This document shows, in pieces, positions 46,758 to 54,423 of a stretch of 64,000 nt of DNA. The notes under the pieces are model-generated. The model worked only from the letters and a program-made list of their open reading frames with translations. It ran no database searches and was not told the origin of the DNA. Position numbers and translations under genes: made by a program. Position 1 is the first letter of the stretch. Every line of letters starts with the position of its first letter. The stretch is from BOG-938 sp035524315. GTDB lineage: Bacteria > Pseudomonadota > Alphaproteobacteria > Caulobacterales > Caulobacteraceae. Where the stretch lies: contig DATKPD010000085.1 in the NCBI GenBank assembly GCA_035524315.1, positions 36,132-100,131 of the forward strand. Reading direction: 5' to 3'.

Positions 46758-47900
46758 TCAAGCCTCGGCGGGGGTGTGCGGACGCCGTCCGTGGCCGCAG
46801 AGCGCCTCGACCACGCCGCGCACGCGCCCGCCGATGGACAGCTCGGTCGCGGCTATATGGTCTATCCGGCGCAACATCCGCGCCATCGCCTGCGAGCGGC
46901 CCGCCGCCAGGGCCAGGGCGCGCGGGCCGATCTGGCCGATTGAGCCCGCGCCCGCCCGGTTGGCCACGCCCGCCGCGCACGCGACGCGGCTGGTGCAGAA
47001 CGGTTCTTTGTAGTGCCCGTGACTGGGGCCCATGTCGAAGTGGCTCAGCCCCGCCTCAGGCAAGGCGGCGATCGCCCGCAGCATCAGGGTGTTGCCCGCG
47101 CCGACCGCCGCCGCTTCTGGGTCGGCCGCCGAAATCCATGAATGGAAGTGATCGCCCAGCCGCACGCCGAAGTGTCCCGCGACCACCCGGCCGCCGGCGC
47201 GTAGAGTCATCATCAGGCCCTCCAGCGGACCCCCGCGTGCTTCGAACAGATCGCGCATCAGGCCCAGCGACCAGTCGGGACGCAGTACGTCGTGCCTGCC
47301 CGTCATGATCAGCTGCCGGCGCTTCCAGTGGATCAGAGTCTCGAAGGCTTCGCGGCTGCGGTCGTCCACGATCAGGCTCACCTCGCCCATTTCGCGGTCC
47401 AGCTTGTGCTCGAGTCGCCGCCAGTTCTTGGCCCGCTTGGTGTTCGCCGCCCGGATGTTCTGCAGATAGGCCTCTGCCCCATCCGGCCCCAGGTGGATGG
47501 CGAAGCCCTCGTCGACGGTCTGGGCGACCGCGCTGAAGCTCGCGAACGGGTCGATCAGATTGCTGAAGCGCAGCGTGCGCAGGCCGGCGGCGGCCAGCAA
47601 TTCCGGTCCGTCTAGGGGGGCGCCCGGATCGCCCGCCAGGGCGTGGTAGTCGGAAAAGGTCGCCCCGATCGGTCGGGCGAAGCCGGTCGGGCGCCGATGA
47701 TGCGGCAGGAAGCCGACGGCGCGGCCGTCGCGCCGCGCGACCGCCACATAGGCGTCGGACCGGCGCCGGCCCACCGCCTCAGCAAAATCGGGGCCCAGAA
47801 GGGGGCTGCGCAGGGCGGGCGTGGCCGCGCACAGCGCCCGCCAGGCGTCGCGATCGGCGGCCGTCAGATCCTGCGGGCGGATGTTCTCGACAGAAACCAT
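46758..47900 (-). CDS. GNAT/FemAB-like acyltransferase (CelD/BcsL family)
   Basis: A 380-residue protein of the CelD/BioF2-like acyltransferase group. The C-terminal GNAT-like half has MTLRAGGRVVAGHFGVRLGD, and the segment SHFDMGPSHGHYKEPF resembles the end of the family domain (Y-K-x-x-F). The tail after residue about 320 is Ala/Arg-rich. Such proteins act in cell-envelope polysaccharide assembly, and in Caulobacter a related enzyme (HfsK) modifies holdfast. Whether this is that protein cannot be decided here. It is coupled to the family 2 glycosyltransferase. Confidence 0.8.
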   Translation of the reverse strand: MVSVENIRPQDLTAADRDAWRALCAATPALRSPLLGPDFAEAVGRRRSDAYVAVARRDGRAVGFLPHHRRPTGFARPIGATFSDYHALAGDPGAPLDGPELLAAAGLRTLRFSNLIDPFASFSAVAQTVDEGFAIHLGPDGAEAYLQNIRAANTKRAKNWRRLEHKLDREMGEVSLIVDDRSREAFETLIHWKRRQLIMTGRHDVLRPDWSLGLMRDLFEARGGPLEGLMMTLRAGGRVVAGHFGVRLGDHFHSWISAADPEAAAVGAGNTLMLRAIAALPEAGLSHFDMGPSHGHYKEPFCTSRVACAAGVANRAGAGSIGQIGPRALALAAGRSQAMARMLRRIDHIAATELSIGGRVRGVVEALCGHGRRPHTPAEA

Positions 47901-48002
47901 GGTGCGGGGGCCAAACGATCGAACTCGACGAGACTAGCGGCTTCAGGTTAGGGAACAGTTGTTGGCCGGCGCCCGGGCGCGGCCCGGCTCGAGCGAGGGC
48001 GC

Positions 48003-48395
48003 ATGACTCCACAATCGACCAAAGGCCCGCCCTTCGCGATGAACGACGCCCTGATCGACGAGGCCGCCGGCGCCTTGGATATCGCCGGGCGGCTGGAGGG
48101 TCCCAATGGCTTGCTGCTGTTGGACGTCACCCCGCCGCGCGCGCCGCTTGGGCCGGAGTTGGCCTATGCGGCCCAGGCCGCGGTCGGGCTTCACCGCGAG
48201 ATCCAGGACGACGACGACCTGTCCGATATCGAGGAAGCGCTGGAAGACCCGCTGAGGGCCGACGATCAGCGGGGCATCGACGAAGCCTGCGACCTCTACC
48301 GCCGACTGTTGGCCAGCCGCCTGAAGGCGCTGCTGCTGCAGCCCGATGGGGGCGAGCGTCTGGCTCAGCTCCAGGCTGTCGGCCAGCGACCCTAG
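48003..48395 (+). CDS. Hypothetical acidic protein
   Basis: A 130-residue acidic, helical protein with no signal peptide or known domain; the midsection contains D-D-D-D-L-S-D-I-E-E-A-L-E-D. An internal ATG at 48039 (MNDALIDEA) is an alternative start. It ends 8 nt before arfB and is probably cotranscribed with it. Support is its position, strand and protein-like composition. Confidence 0.5.
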   Translation: MTPQSTKGPPFAMNDALIDEAAGALDIAGRLEGPNGLLLLDVTPPRAPLGPELAYAAQAAVGLHREIQDDDDLSDIEEALEDPLRADDQRGIDEACDLYRRLLASRLKALLLQPDGGERLAQLQAVGQRP

Positions 48396-48403
48396 CCGCC
48401 GCG

Positions 48404-48826
48404 GTGAAGATCCCCGTCGCGCCAGGCCTGGCTTTAGACGACGACGAACTGGCGTTTCGCGCCGCGCGAGCGTCCGGGCCGGGCGGCCAGCATGTCAACA
48501 AGACCTCCACCGCGATCGAGCTCAGGTTCGACGTGCGTGGCTCGCGCGCCCTGCCCGAGGACGTGCGCGGAAGGCTGGAGGCTCTAGCCGGCTCGCGCCT
48601 GACCCAGGACGGCGTGATCGTCCTGTTCGCCCAGGGCTTCCGCTCGCAGGAGCTCAACCGCCAGGACGCGCTGGAGCGGCTGCTGGCCCTGATCCGCCAG
48701 GCGGCGCACAAGCCCAAGGCGCGCAAACCGACCCGCCCGACCTACGGCTCCAAGGTCCGGCGGTTGGAGCGCAAGGCCGGCCGGGCGGGCATCAAGTCGC
48801 TGCGCTCCAAGCCCGGCCTGGATTGA
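48404..48826 (+). CDS. arfB: Alternative ribosome-rescue factor ArfB (YaeJ-like)
   Basis: A 140-residue ribosome-rescue hydrolase. The catalytic G-G-Q is in ASGPGGQHVNKTSTAIELRF (G-P-G-G-Q at residues 25-29). The C-terminal tail is strongly basic (KPKARKPTRPTYGSKVRRLE), as needed to insert in the empty mRNA channel of stalled ribosomes. It lacks the codon-recognition domain of RF1/2. The start is GTG at 48404. Confidence 0.93.
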   Translation: MKIPVAPGLALDDDELAFRAARASGPGGQHVNKTSTAIELRFDVRGSRALPEDVRGRLEALAGSRLTQDGVIVLFAQGFRSQELNRQDALERLLALIRQAAHKPKARKPTRPTYGSKVRRLERKAGRAGIKSLRSKPGLD

Positions 48827-49223
48827 CGCGAAAGCGACTGGCCCCAATGTCCGTGGCGCTAACCCAGGCGGCCGCCGCGCGCGCGGGCGCGTCATGCTTG
48901 CTTTGTCCGGATTTCCTATTCAACGCATGCGTGCATCGCCGCCCCAGTGAGCGATATTATGCGCCAACACGCCGCATGCGGTTACTCGGGTTCTTCCTAG
49001 AATCGTCAGATGTGAGCAATATTAACCTTAGTAAATATTTATGGTTAACGGCCGGTAATTCGCGGGGAGGGTTAATAAGAGATAAATTTTCTTACGGCTG
49101 CTCTTCCCGTCTAGGTTTATTTTGTGTTAATCGTGTTCCCGTCGCAGGCGAAATGCGTACGACGCGGGTTGTGTGATTGGGCGGCGCTTCGTGTGCGAGG
49201 CGACAGGGTGGCGGAGCGGCGGC
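48827..49223. other. 397-bp intergenic region with an AT-rich core
   Basis: No gene is supported here. The first 130 bp are ordinary GC-rich sequence. From about 49010 to 49140 the sequence becomes strongly AT-rich for this genome, with a near-palindrome TTAACC (49022-49027) and GGTTAA (49043-49048) around a central AAATATTT. It probably holds the promoter and operators of the crotonase-like gene at 49224. Confidence 0.6.
49071..49086 (-). promoter_or_regulatory. Near-consensus CtrA-type box
   Basis: GTTAA-N7-TAAA on the + strand, i.e. the reverse of TTAA-N7-TTAAC with one mismatch in one half-site. It lies in the AT-rich region about 140-155 nt before the crotonase-like start. CtrA itself is encoded at the right edge of this window. 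The call is by eye and such short motifs arise by chance in AT-rich DNA. Confidence 0.3.
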
Positions 49224-49958
49224 ATGGGCAGGCTTCAGGTTCTGGACTCGCTCGACAGCGATTGGTGGGGGCCCTTGCCCATCTTTCCGGCCCTCAAGGC
49301 CATGCCGAAGTCTCCGGTCGAAGGCCTGATCGAACGCCGCCTCGGCGCGGCGCAAGGCTTGATGATCAGCAAGTTCGCCCCGGGTTTCGATGACGAGTGC
49401 GTGGAAGGCCTGCGCCGCATCGTGGCTGATGTCGTGGCGGGCCGGCGCGGACCGGTGAAGTATCTGGTGTTCGACTTCGCCCATCAGATCGAGCGCGATT
49501 CCGAGGCGGGCGAAGGGTTCGGGCAGCTGATCAACGCGGTGGCCAATCTGGTCCTGACCGCGCCGATGGTGACGGTGGCGTCGGTGCGGGCGGACCTGAC
49601 CGGCGCCGATCTGGAGCTGGCGCTGGCCTGCAATATGATCGTCGCCGAGGCTGGCCGGCGGTTCTCTTTCGCGACCGATCCGACAACTTCCCTGGCCACC
49701 TACGGCTTTCTGTCGCAGAAGATCGGCTTCGTGAGGACCGAGCGCCTGATGGAGCGGGGCGCGGTGCTCGATGCCCGGGAGATGAGCGAGCTGCTGCTGG
49801 TCAAGGCGGTGCTGGCCGAAGGCTCCGGCGTCTCCGGCGTCGAACAGCACTTGGCGCGCCAGTTGCGCCGGCACAATTCCGCATACGGCATCTATCGCGC
49901 ACAGCGCATCGCCCACCCCACGATTTCCGACGATCTGGACGAGGCGCGCATCGCCTGA
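49224..49958 (+). CDS. Degenerate crotonase-fold protein (RpfF-like, one catalytic Glu lost)
   Basis: A 244-residue protein aligning with the crotonase fold of the RpfF-like protein encoded at 52411-53313. ADLTGADLELALACNMIVAE corresponds to the block GQALGGGLEAALAEDFILAD there. The first catalytic Glu is kept (E131). The position 20 residues later, where active RpfF-like proteins have their second Glu, is Thr (T151, in SFATDPTTSL). It is therefore probably not a normal hydratase or thioesterase, and may be regulatory. ATG at 49224 with GGAG at 49213-49216 is chosen over an upstream GTG at 49173. Confidence 0.75.
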   Translation: MGRLQVLDSLDSDWWGPLPIFPALKAMPKSPVEGLIERRLGAAQGLMISKFAPGFDDECVEGLRRIVADVVAGRRGPVKYLVFDFAHQIERDSEAGEGFGQLINAVANLVLTAPMVTVASVRADLTGADLELALACNMIVAEAGRRFSFATDPTTSLATYGFLSQKIGFVRTERLMERGAVLDAREMSELLLVKAVLAEGSGVSGVEQHLARQLRRHNSAYGIYRAQRIAHPTISDDLDEARIA

Positions 49959-49996
49959 TTTACCGGCCGGATTTAACGCCGAGCGCCTTGGCGCCG

Positions 49997-52315
49997 TCAG
50001 GCGACCGACTGGACAGGCTGGTCGGCGAAGGGGTCGGCGGCGAAGGGGGCGGCGGCCGACAGAAGCGGCCGGATGTCGGTCAGGGGCTTGGGCTTGCTGA
50101 ACACGTAGCCTTGGACCAAGTGCACGTTCCACATTTTCAGCGCCGCCAGCTGTTCGAAGGTTTCGACGCCCTCGATGACCAGATCGACGTCAAGCAGCTG
50201 CGACAGCACCGAGACCGAGCCTATCACCGCCTGCGAGGCGCGCGACTTGATGTCCATGGCGAATGAGCGGTCGATCTTGATCTTGTCGACCGGGAACTGG
50301 CGCAGATAGGACAGGCTGGAATAGCCGGTGCCGAAGTCGTCGAGCGAGATCTTGCAGCCCATGGCCGAGATGTCGCTCAGCATGGCCAAGGCGTCCTTGG
50401 CCTCGATAATGGTGCTTTCGGTCACCTCGACCTCGAGCCGCCCGGGCTCCAGACCCGACTCGCGCAGGGCGTCGCGAATGTCGTTGACCAGGTCCTTGCA
50501 GATCACGAACTGCTTGGGCGAGAAGTTGACCGCCACGCGCACGCGGCGTGGCCACGAGGCGGCGTCGCGGCAGGCCTGACGCAGCACCCAGTCGCCCAAT
50601 GGCACGATCAGGCCGGTTTCCTCGGCGATCTCGATGAATTCGCCCGGCGGCACCAGGTCGCCGTGAGGCCGGCGCAGACGCACCAGGGCTTCGCACGCCA
50701 CCACGCGGCCGGTGTGGGTGTCGACCACGGGTTGATAGTGCAGCTCAAGGGCGCCGTTGGTGATGGCGTCGCGCAGGGTCTGGCCGATCTCGCGCTTACG
50801 CTGCAGCGCCGCGTCCATCGACGGGTCGAACAGGCGATAGACGCCGCGCCCGTCGGCCTTGGCTTGGTACAGGGCGACATCGGCCGAGCGCAGCAGGTCG
50901 TCGGCGTTGTTCACGTCGCCCGTGGTCAGGGCGATGCCGATGCTGGCCCCCACCGATACGATATGACCGTCGACCCGGTAGCTTTGGCTCAGGCGCTCGA
51001 TGATGCGGTCGGCGATGGCGCCCACCGCGTGGTTGTCGGTGGGCGTGCGCAGCAGCACCTGAAACTCGTCGCCGCCGAAGCGCGCGACCAGGTCGTCGGC
51101 CTGCAACGCGTGGCGCAGGCGGTTGGCCACCATGCGCAGCAGGTCATCTCCTACCGGATGGCCGCGGGTGTCATTCACTTCCTTGAACTGGTCGAGGTCG
51201 ACGCTGAGCAGGGCCAGTTGCCAGCCCGGTTCGATCGGCTCCTGCAGGGCGGCCTGCAACTGGCTGTGGAAGTGCATGCGGTTGGGCAGGCCGGTGAGAT
51301 CGTCGAAGTGGGCCATGCGCTCGATCTTGAGCGAGGCCAGCCGCTGGGCGGTCACGTCCTCGACCAGCACCACGAAGCCGCCGGTGGCCTTGGGCTCGCA
51401 GCGAAAGTCGAAGGTTCGGCCATCGATGACCTCGCTGAACGTCGAGGAGGTCTGGCGATTGACGTGGTCTTCCCAGGTTTCGACGAACAGCGCGCGGCGC
51501 GCCGGGGCCAGGCGCCCGGCCCGCGCGATCATGTCAGCGAGTTGGCCCACGCGCACGGGGCCTGACGTCTCGCCTAGGTGGAAGAATTCCTTCAGGCGGC
51601 GATTGATGACGCTGATCGTGCCGTCGCTGTCGCCCATGCACAGCCCATGGGACATGCTGTCGAGCGCCAAACCAAACAGGGTGCGCTGGATGGCGGCTTC
51701 GCGGCCATTGATCAGGGCGTTGACCAGGATCAGGTTCAACGCCTTGGTGGTGGACCGGACCGAGGTCAGCACAAGGCCGATGATGGCGGCCAGGCCCCAG
51801 TACCAGACGCTGTAGTCGAACAGCAGCTCCAGCGCCAAGGGCGCGCACAGGCCGATCACCTGGCCATAGACGATGGCCGGACGACCGGCGTTGCGCGACG
51901 CCACCGCGCCGATGCAGCCCATCAGGATGACGATACCGTAGAGGTTGGTCAGTTCGTCGTGACGTTGGTGGAACAAGATGGCGGCTGTCATGCCGACAGC
52001 CGTCATGTAGCCGACGGCGCCGATGCCGTAGAGGCGCTCCCATTTGAACGCCTGCGCTGTCTTGCCCAGGGCGTCCAGGCGCATGTAGCCGTAGAACACC
52101 GCAAGCCGAAGCGCGATCAGGCACAGCAGGACAATCGTGGAGCCCAGGAACAGCGGGTCCCCGGTGCGCGCCCACGACACGATCGGGACCAGAAGACCGC
52201 CCAGGATACCGGACACGAAAGAGCCCACGGTGCCGAACAGCGTCTGCACCAGGTCCGCGTGGACCTCGGCGGGCAGCGTCGTATTGGGCGAACGCGAGGC
52301 GTTGATGTCCGTCAT
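49997..52315 (-). CDS. Membrane GGDEF-EAL protein (c-di-GMP turnover)
   Basis: A 772-residue protein. An N-terminal membrane part (about residues 20-195) has five or six helices, e.g. FVSGILGGLLVPIVSW and STIVLLCLIALRLAVFYGY. A PAS-like domain follows (about 215-325). The GGDEF domain is intact (F-G-G-D-E-F, about 413-418) but no RxxD inhibitory site precedes it. The EAL domain is intact (CEALVRL about 541-547, then DDFGTGYSSLSYL). It could make or break c-di-GMP; tandem proteins of this kind usually act as phosphodiesterases. ATG at 52315 (GAAGG upstream) is preferred over 52360. It follows the RpfF-like gene by 95 nt on the same strand. Confidence 0.92.
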   Translation of the reverse strand: MTDINASRSPNTTLPAEVHADLVQTLFGTVGSFVSGILGGLLVPIVSWARTGDPLFLGSTIVLLCLIALRLAVFYGYMRLDALGKTAQAFKWERLYGIGAVGYMTAVGMTAAILFHQRHDELTNLYGIVILMGCIGAVASRNAGRPAIVYGQVIGLCAPLALELLFDYSVWYWGLAAIIGLVLTSVRSTTKALNLILVNALINGREAAIQRTLFGLALDSMSHGLCMGDSDGTISVINRRLKEFFHLGETSGPVRVGQLADMIARAGRLAPARRALFVETWEDHVNRQTSSTFSEVIDGRTFDFRCEPKATGGFVVLVEDVTAQRLASLKIERMAHFDDLTGLPNRMHFHSQLQAALQEPIEPGWQLALLSVDLDQFKEVNDTRGHPVGDDLLRMVANRLRHALQADDLVARFGGDEFQVLLRTPTDNHAVGAIADRIIERLSQSYRVDGHIVSVGASIGIALTTGDVNNADDLLRSADVALYQAKADGRGVYRLFDPSMDAALQRKREIGQTLRDAITNGALELHYQPVVDTHTGRVVACEALVRLRRPHGDLVPPGEFIEIAEETGLIVPLGDWVLRQACRDAASWPRRVRVAVNFSPKQFVICKDLVNDIRDALRESGLEPGRLEVEVTESTIIEAKDALAMLSDISAMGCKISLDDFGTGYSSLSYLRQFPVDKIKIDRSFAMDIKSRASQAVIGSVSVLSQLLDVDLVIEGVETFEQLAALKMWNVHLVQGYVFSKPKPLTDIRPLLSAAAPFAADPFADQPVQSVA

Positions 52316-52410
52316 AAAGCCTTCCGACGCCGATACCTTGAGAGTTATCGGCCGGATCAACTTAGTGAACGCGCCTTGAAGGCCCGTAAAAAACGTTGGT
52401 TAACCAGCTC

Positions 52411-53313
52411 TTAGCTGGCGAGCATGCGTTTTTGCGCGGCGGCAAGACGCTCCATATGGCGGATATCTTGCGGCGTTACATCGAACGAGCAGTCGACCCA
52501 CAGATCGGTGATCTTGATCAACTCGTCGTAGGAGACCGGGAAGAACCGTCGGCGCGCCCGCGCGATCGCCAGTCGCCGTTCATAACGCTCGGCGCCTCCT
52601 TCGGTCATCCACGCGAGCGCAGTCGGCACGGCTTCCCCGTTGGGGGCCAGGATATCAACGACGCCCATCTCGAGCATCTGCTGGCCGCTGTAGACCTTGC
52701 CCGAGCCGATGATCTCCTCGGCGCGCGCGTCGCCCAGACGGCGCGATAGGAGCGACACGGCGCCCATGCCAGGGAAGGTGTTGAACGCCACCTCAGGCAC
52801 ACCGATGCGGGCGCCTTCGTCTGCCAGGATGAAGTCTTCCGCCAGCGCCGCTTCGAGCCCGCCGCCGAGCGCCTGGCCCGTGATGACCGACAAGGTCACG
52901 ATCGGCAGGCCGAACGCGGTGGCCAGGCCATGCACCACATCGATACAGGCGTGGGCGTAGGCCTTGAGCTGGTCCCGTTCGCGGTCCTTGATCGACTGGG
53001 CGAACATGGCCAAGTCACCGCCCAGGTTGAACACGCCGGGCTTGCGTGACGCCATGACGAAGTAACGCACCGGGTAGATGTCGCGATGGCTCGATTTCAG
53101 CAACTGGCGTAGGGATTCGCGCACCGACGCCATGTCGATGAGGGTCTGCAGGGAATAGAACGGCGGCCCGTCTTCCTTGTAGTACATCCACACTGAGCAC
53201 GAAGGCGCGTCGTACTCCACGTCGACGTTCGAGAACGTCCAACGCGGGAAAGCTGCAGGGTCCCGCGGGCTGAAGCTGAACGCCATCTGTATAGGCCCAC
53301 CAACCAAACTCAT
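52411..53313 (-). CDS. RpfF-like crotonase (DSF synthase family)
   Basis: A 300-residue crotonase-fold protein resembling RpfF, which makes the diffusible signal factor cis-2-unsaturated fatty acid from acyl-ACP. The N-terminal V-W-M-Y-Y-K-E-D-G-P-P, GVFNLGGDLAMFAQSIKD and VYSGQQMLEMGVVD are close to RpfF sequence. The two catalytic Glu are E154 (LGGGLEAAL) and E174 (GVPEVAFNTFPGMGA), 20 residues apart, exactly as E141/E161 in RpfF. Start alternatives are TTG 53355, ATG 53313 and ATG 53286. It is the probable first gene of an operon with the GGDEF-EAL gene. The family call is from recalled sequence features. Confidence 0.82.
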   Translation of the reverse strand: MSLVGGPIQMAFSFSPRDPAAFPRWTFSNVDVEYDAPSCSVWMYYKEDGPPFYSLQTLIDMASVRESLRQLLKSSHRDIYPVRYFVMASRKPGVFNLGGDLAMFAQSIKDRERDQLKAYAHACIDVVHGLATAFGLPIVTLSVITGQALGGGLEAALAEDFILADEGARIGVPEVAFNTFPGMGAVSLLSRRLGDARAEEIIGSGKVYSGQQMLEMGVVDILAPNGEAVPTALAWMTEGGAERYERRLAIARARRRFFPVSYDELIKITDLWVDCSFDVTPQDIRHMERLAAAQKRMLAS

Positions 53314-53395
53314 GGTGGAAACTGTGGGCGGCAAAGCTTGAGCTATGGTGAACAACCGCCTAAGAGCGCCGCAGCAAATGACCGAGCCAGAGGGA

Positions 53396-53923
53396 CTAGT
53401 CCTTGAGCTGAACCACCGTATAGCTCATCGGAATGCTGGTCGGGATCAGGTTGCCGATCGCGCTTGGAAAGATGCTGACCGTGTAGGTGTAGTTCACGGT
53501 GACGATCACGCCGGTCTGGCCGTTTTGCAGCGAGGTCTGGGCTGCCGTGATCTGGCTGGCCGTCAGGGGCGTGGCCAGGGGATAGGCGTAGGTGACCACG
53601 GGCGTCGTGCCGGTCATGCTCACCTGGAACATCTCCACGTTGACGCTCGAGGCGGTCAGCTGGGGCTCCAGGTTGGCGATCGAGTCCGTCGGCGTGTAGA
53701 GGCCCATCTCGGTCAGGCAGGTGCCCGTGGGGTTGTCCTGGCAATCGGCCCAGGAGATGGCGTATTGCGACGCCAGGGCGTTGGCCGCGGTCATGGCCTG
53801 GAAGGCGTGGCCGATCTCGTAGATGCCCGCCAGGATCACAATCATCATCGGCGCGATGATCGCGAATTCCACCGCCACAACACCGCGGGCGTCGCGCGCG
53901 AATGACCGGCGCCGGGCTGCCAT
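53396..53923 (-). CDS. TadE-like pilus assembly protein
   Basis: A 175-residue pseudopilin-like protein. The N-terminus RDARGVVAVEFAIIAPMMIV has the TadE signature: G-x-x-A-V-E-F followed by a long hydrophobic helix. The rest is extracytoplasmic with two Cys (CQDNPTGTC). Its start overlaps the preceding gene's stop (TAATG), and it is the last of three overlapping genes. Confidence 0.88.
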   Translation of the reverse strand: MAARRRSFARDARGVVAVEFAIIAPMMIVILAGIYEIGHAFQAMTAANALASQYAISWADCQDNPTGTCLTEMGLYTPTDSIANLEPQLTASSVNVEMFQVSMTGTTPVVTYAYPLATPLTASQITAAQTSLQNGQTGVIVTVNYTYTVSIFPSAIGNLIPTSIPMSYTVVQLKD

Positions 53924-54423
53924 TACTGGCCCTGCCGGCGCACGATGGCGCTCGAATTCACTGTCCAGTTGGTGGCGAAGCCGGGGACGAAAGTCTGGAA
54001 CGTGTAGTTCGCGCGCAGCACCAGGGGCGTCCAGGCCGTGCCGTAGTTGGTCAGGCCGTCGGTGATCGTCACCGCGCCGCTGTTCAGATTGGCCAGGGGC
54101 TGAATTTCGACGATCAGGCCGGTCGCGGTAATGCCCGTGCCCGAGCCCGACACGATCGAGGTCTTAAGCGCTGAACCGGAGGGGGTAACGGGGGTCGTGC
54201 CCGTGCCGAACACGGCGCGCAGGCTCTCGGCCGTCTTCACGGTGGCGGCGTCCAGCGCCACCTGGGTCATGTAGTACATCCCCAGCTGCATGGTCGCGAG
54301 CAACAGCAGCATGAACGGCAACGCAAGCAGGGCAAGGTCGACTGCGGCCGCGGCGCGCCGATCGCGGATGAAGGCGCGCGCCAGGCGTTGCAGCCTTTCG
54401 GTGTGGCGCGGCCCCTCGATCAT
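53923..54423 (-). CDS. TadE/TadF-like minor pilin
   Basis: A 166-residue protein with a short basic N-terminus, a helix (VDLALLALPFMLLLLATMQL) and an extracytoplasmic beta-rich part, as in TadE/F minor pilins. A-V-D-L replaces the usual A-V-E-F; the acidic residue is kept as Asp. It overlaps the TadG-like gene upstream by ATGA and the TadE-like gene downstream. Confidence 0.82.
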   Translation of the reverse strand: MIEGPRHTERLQRLARAFIRDRRAAAAVDLALLALPFMLLLLATMQLGMYYMTQVALDAATVKTAESLRAVFGTGTTPVTPSGSALKTSIVSGSGTGITATGLIVEIQPLANLNSGAVTITDGLTNYGTAWTPLVLRANYTFQTFVPGFATNWTVNSSAIVRRQGQ

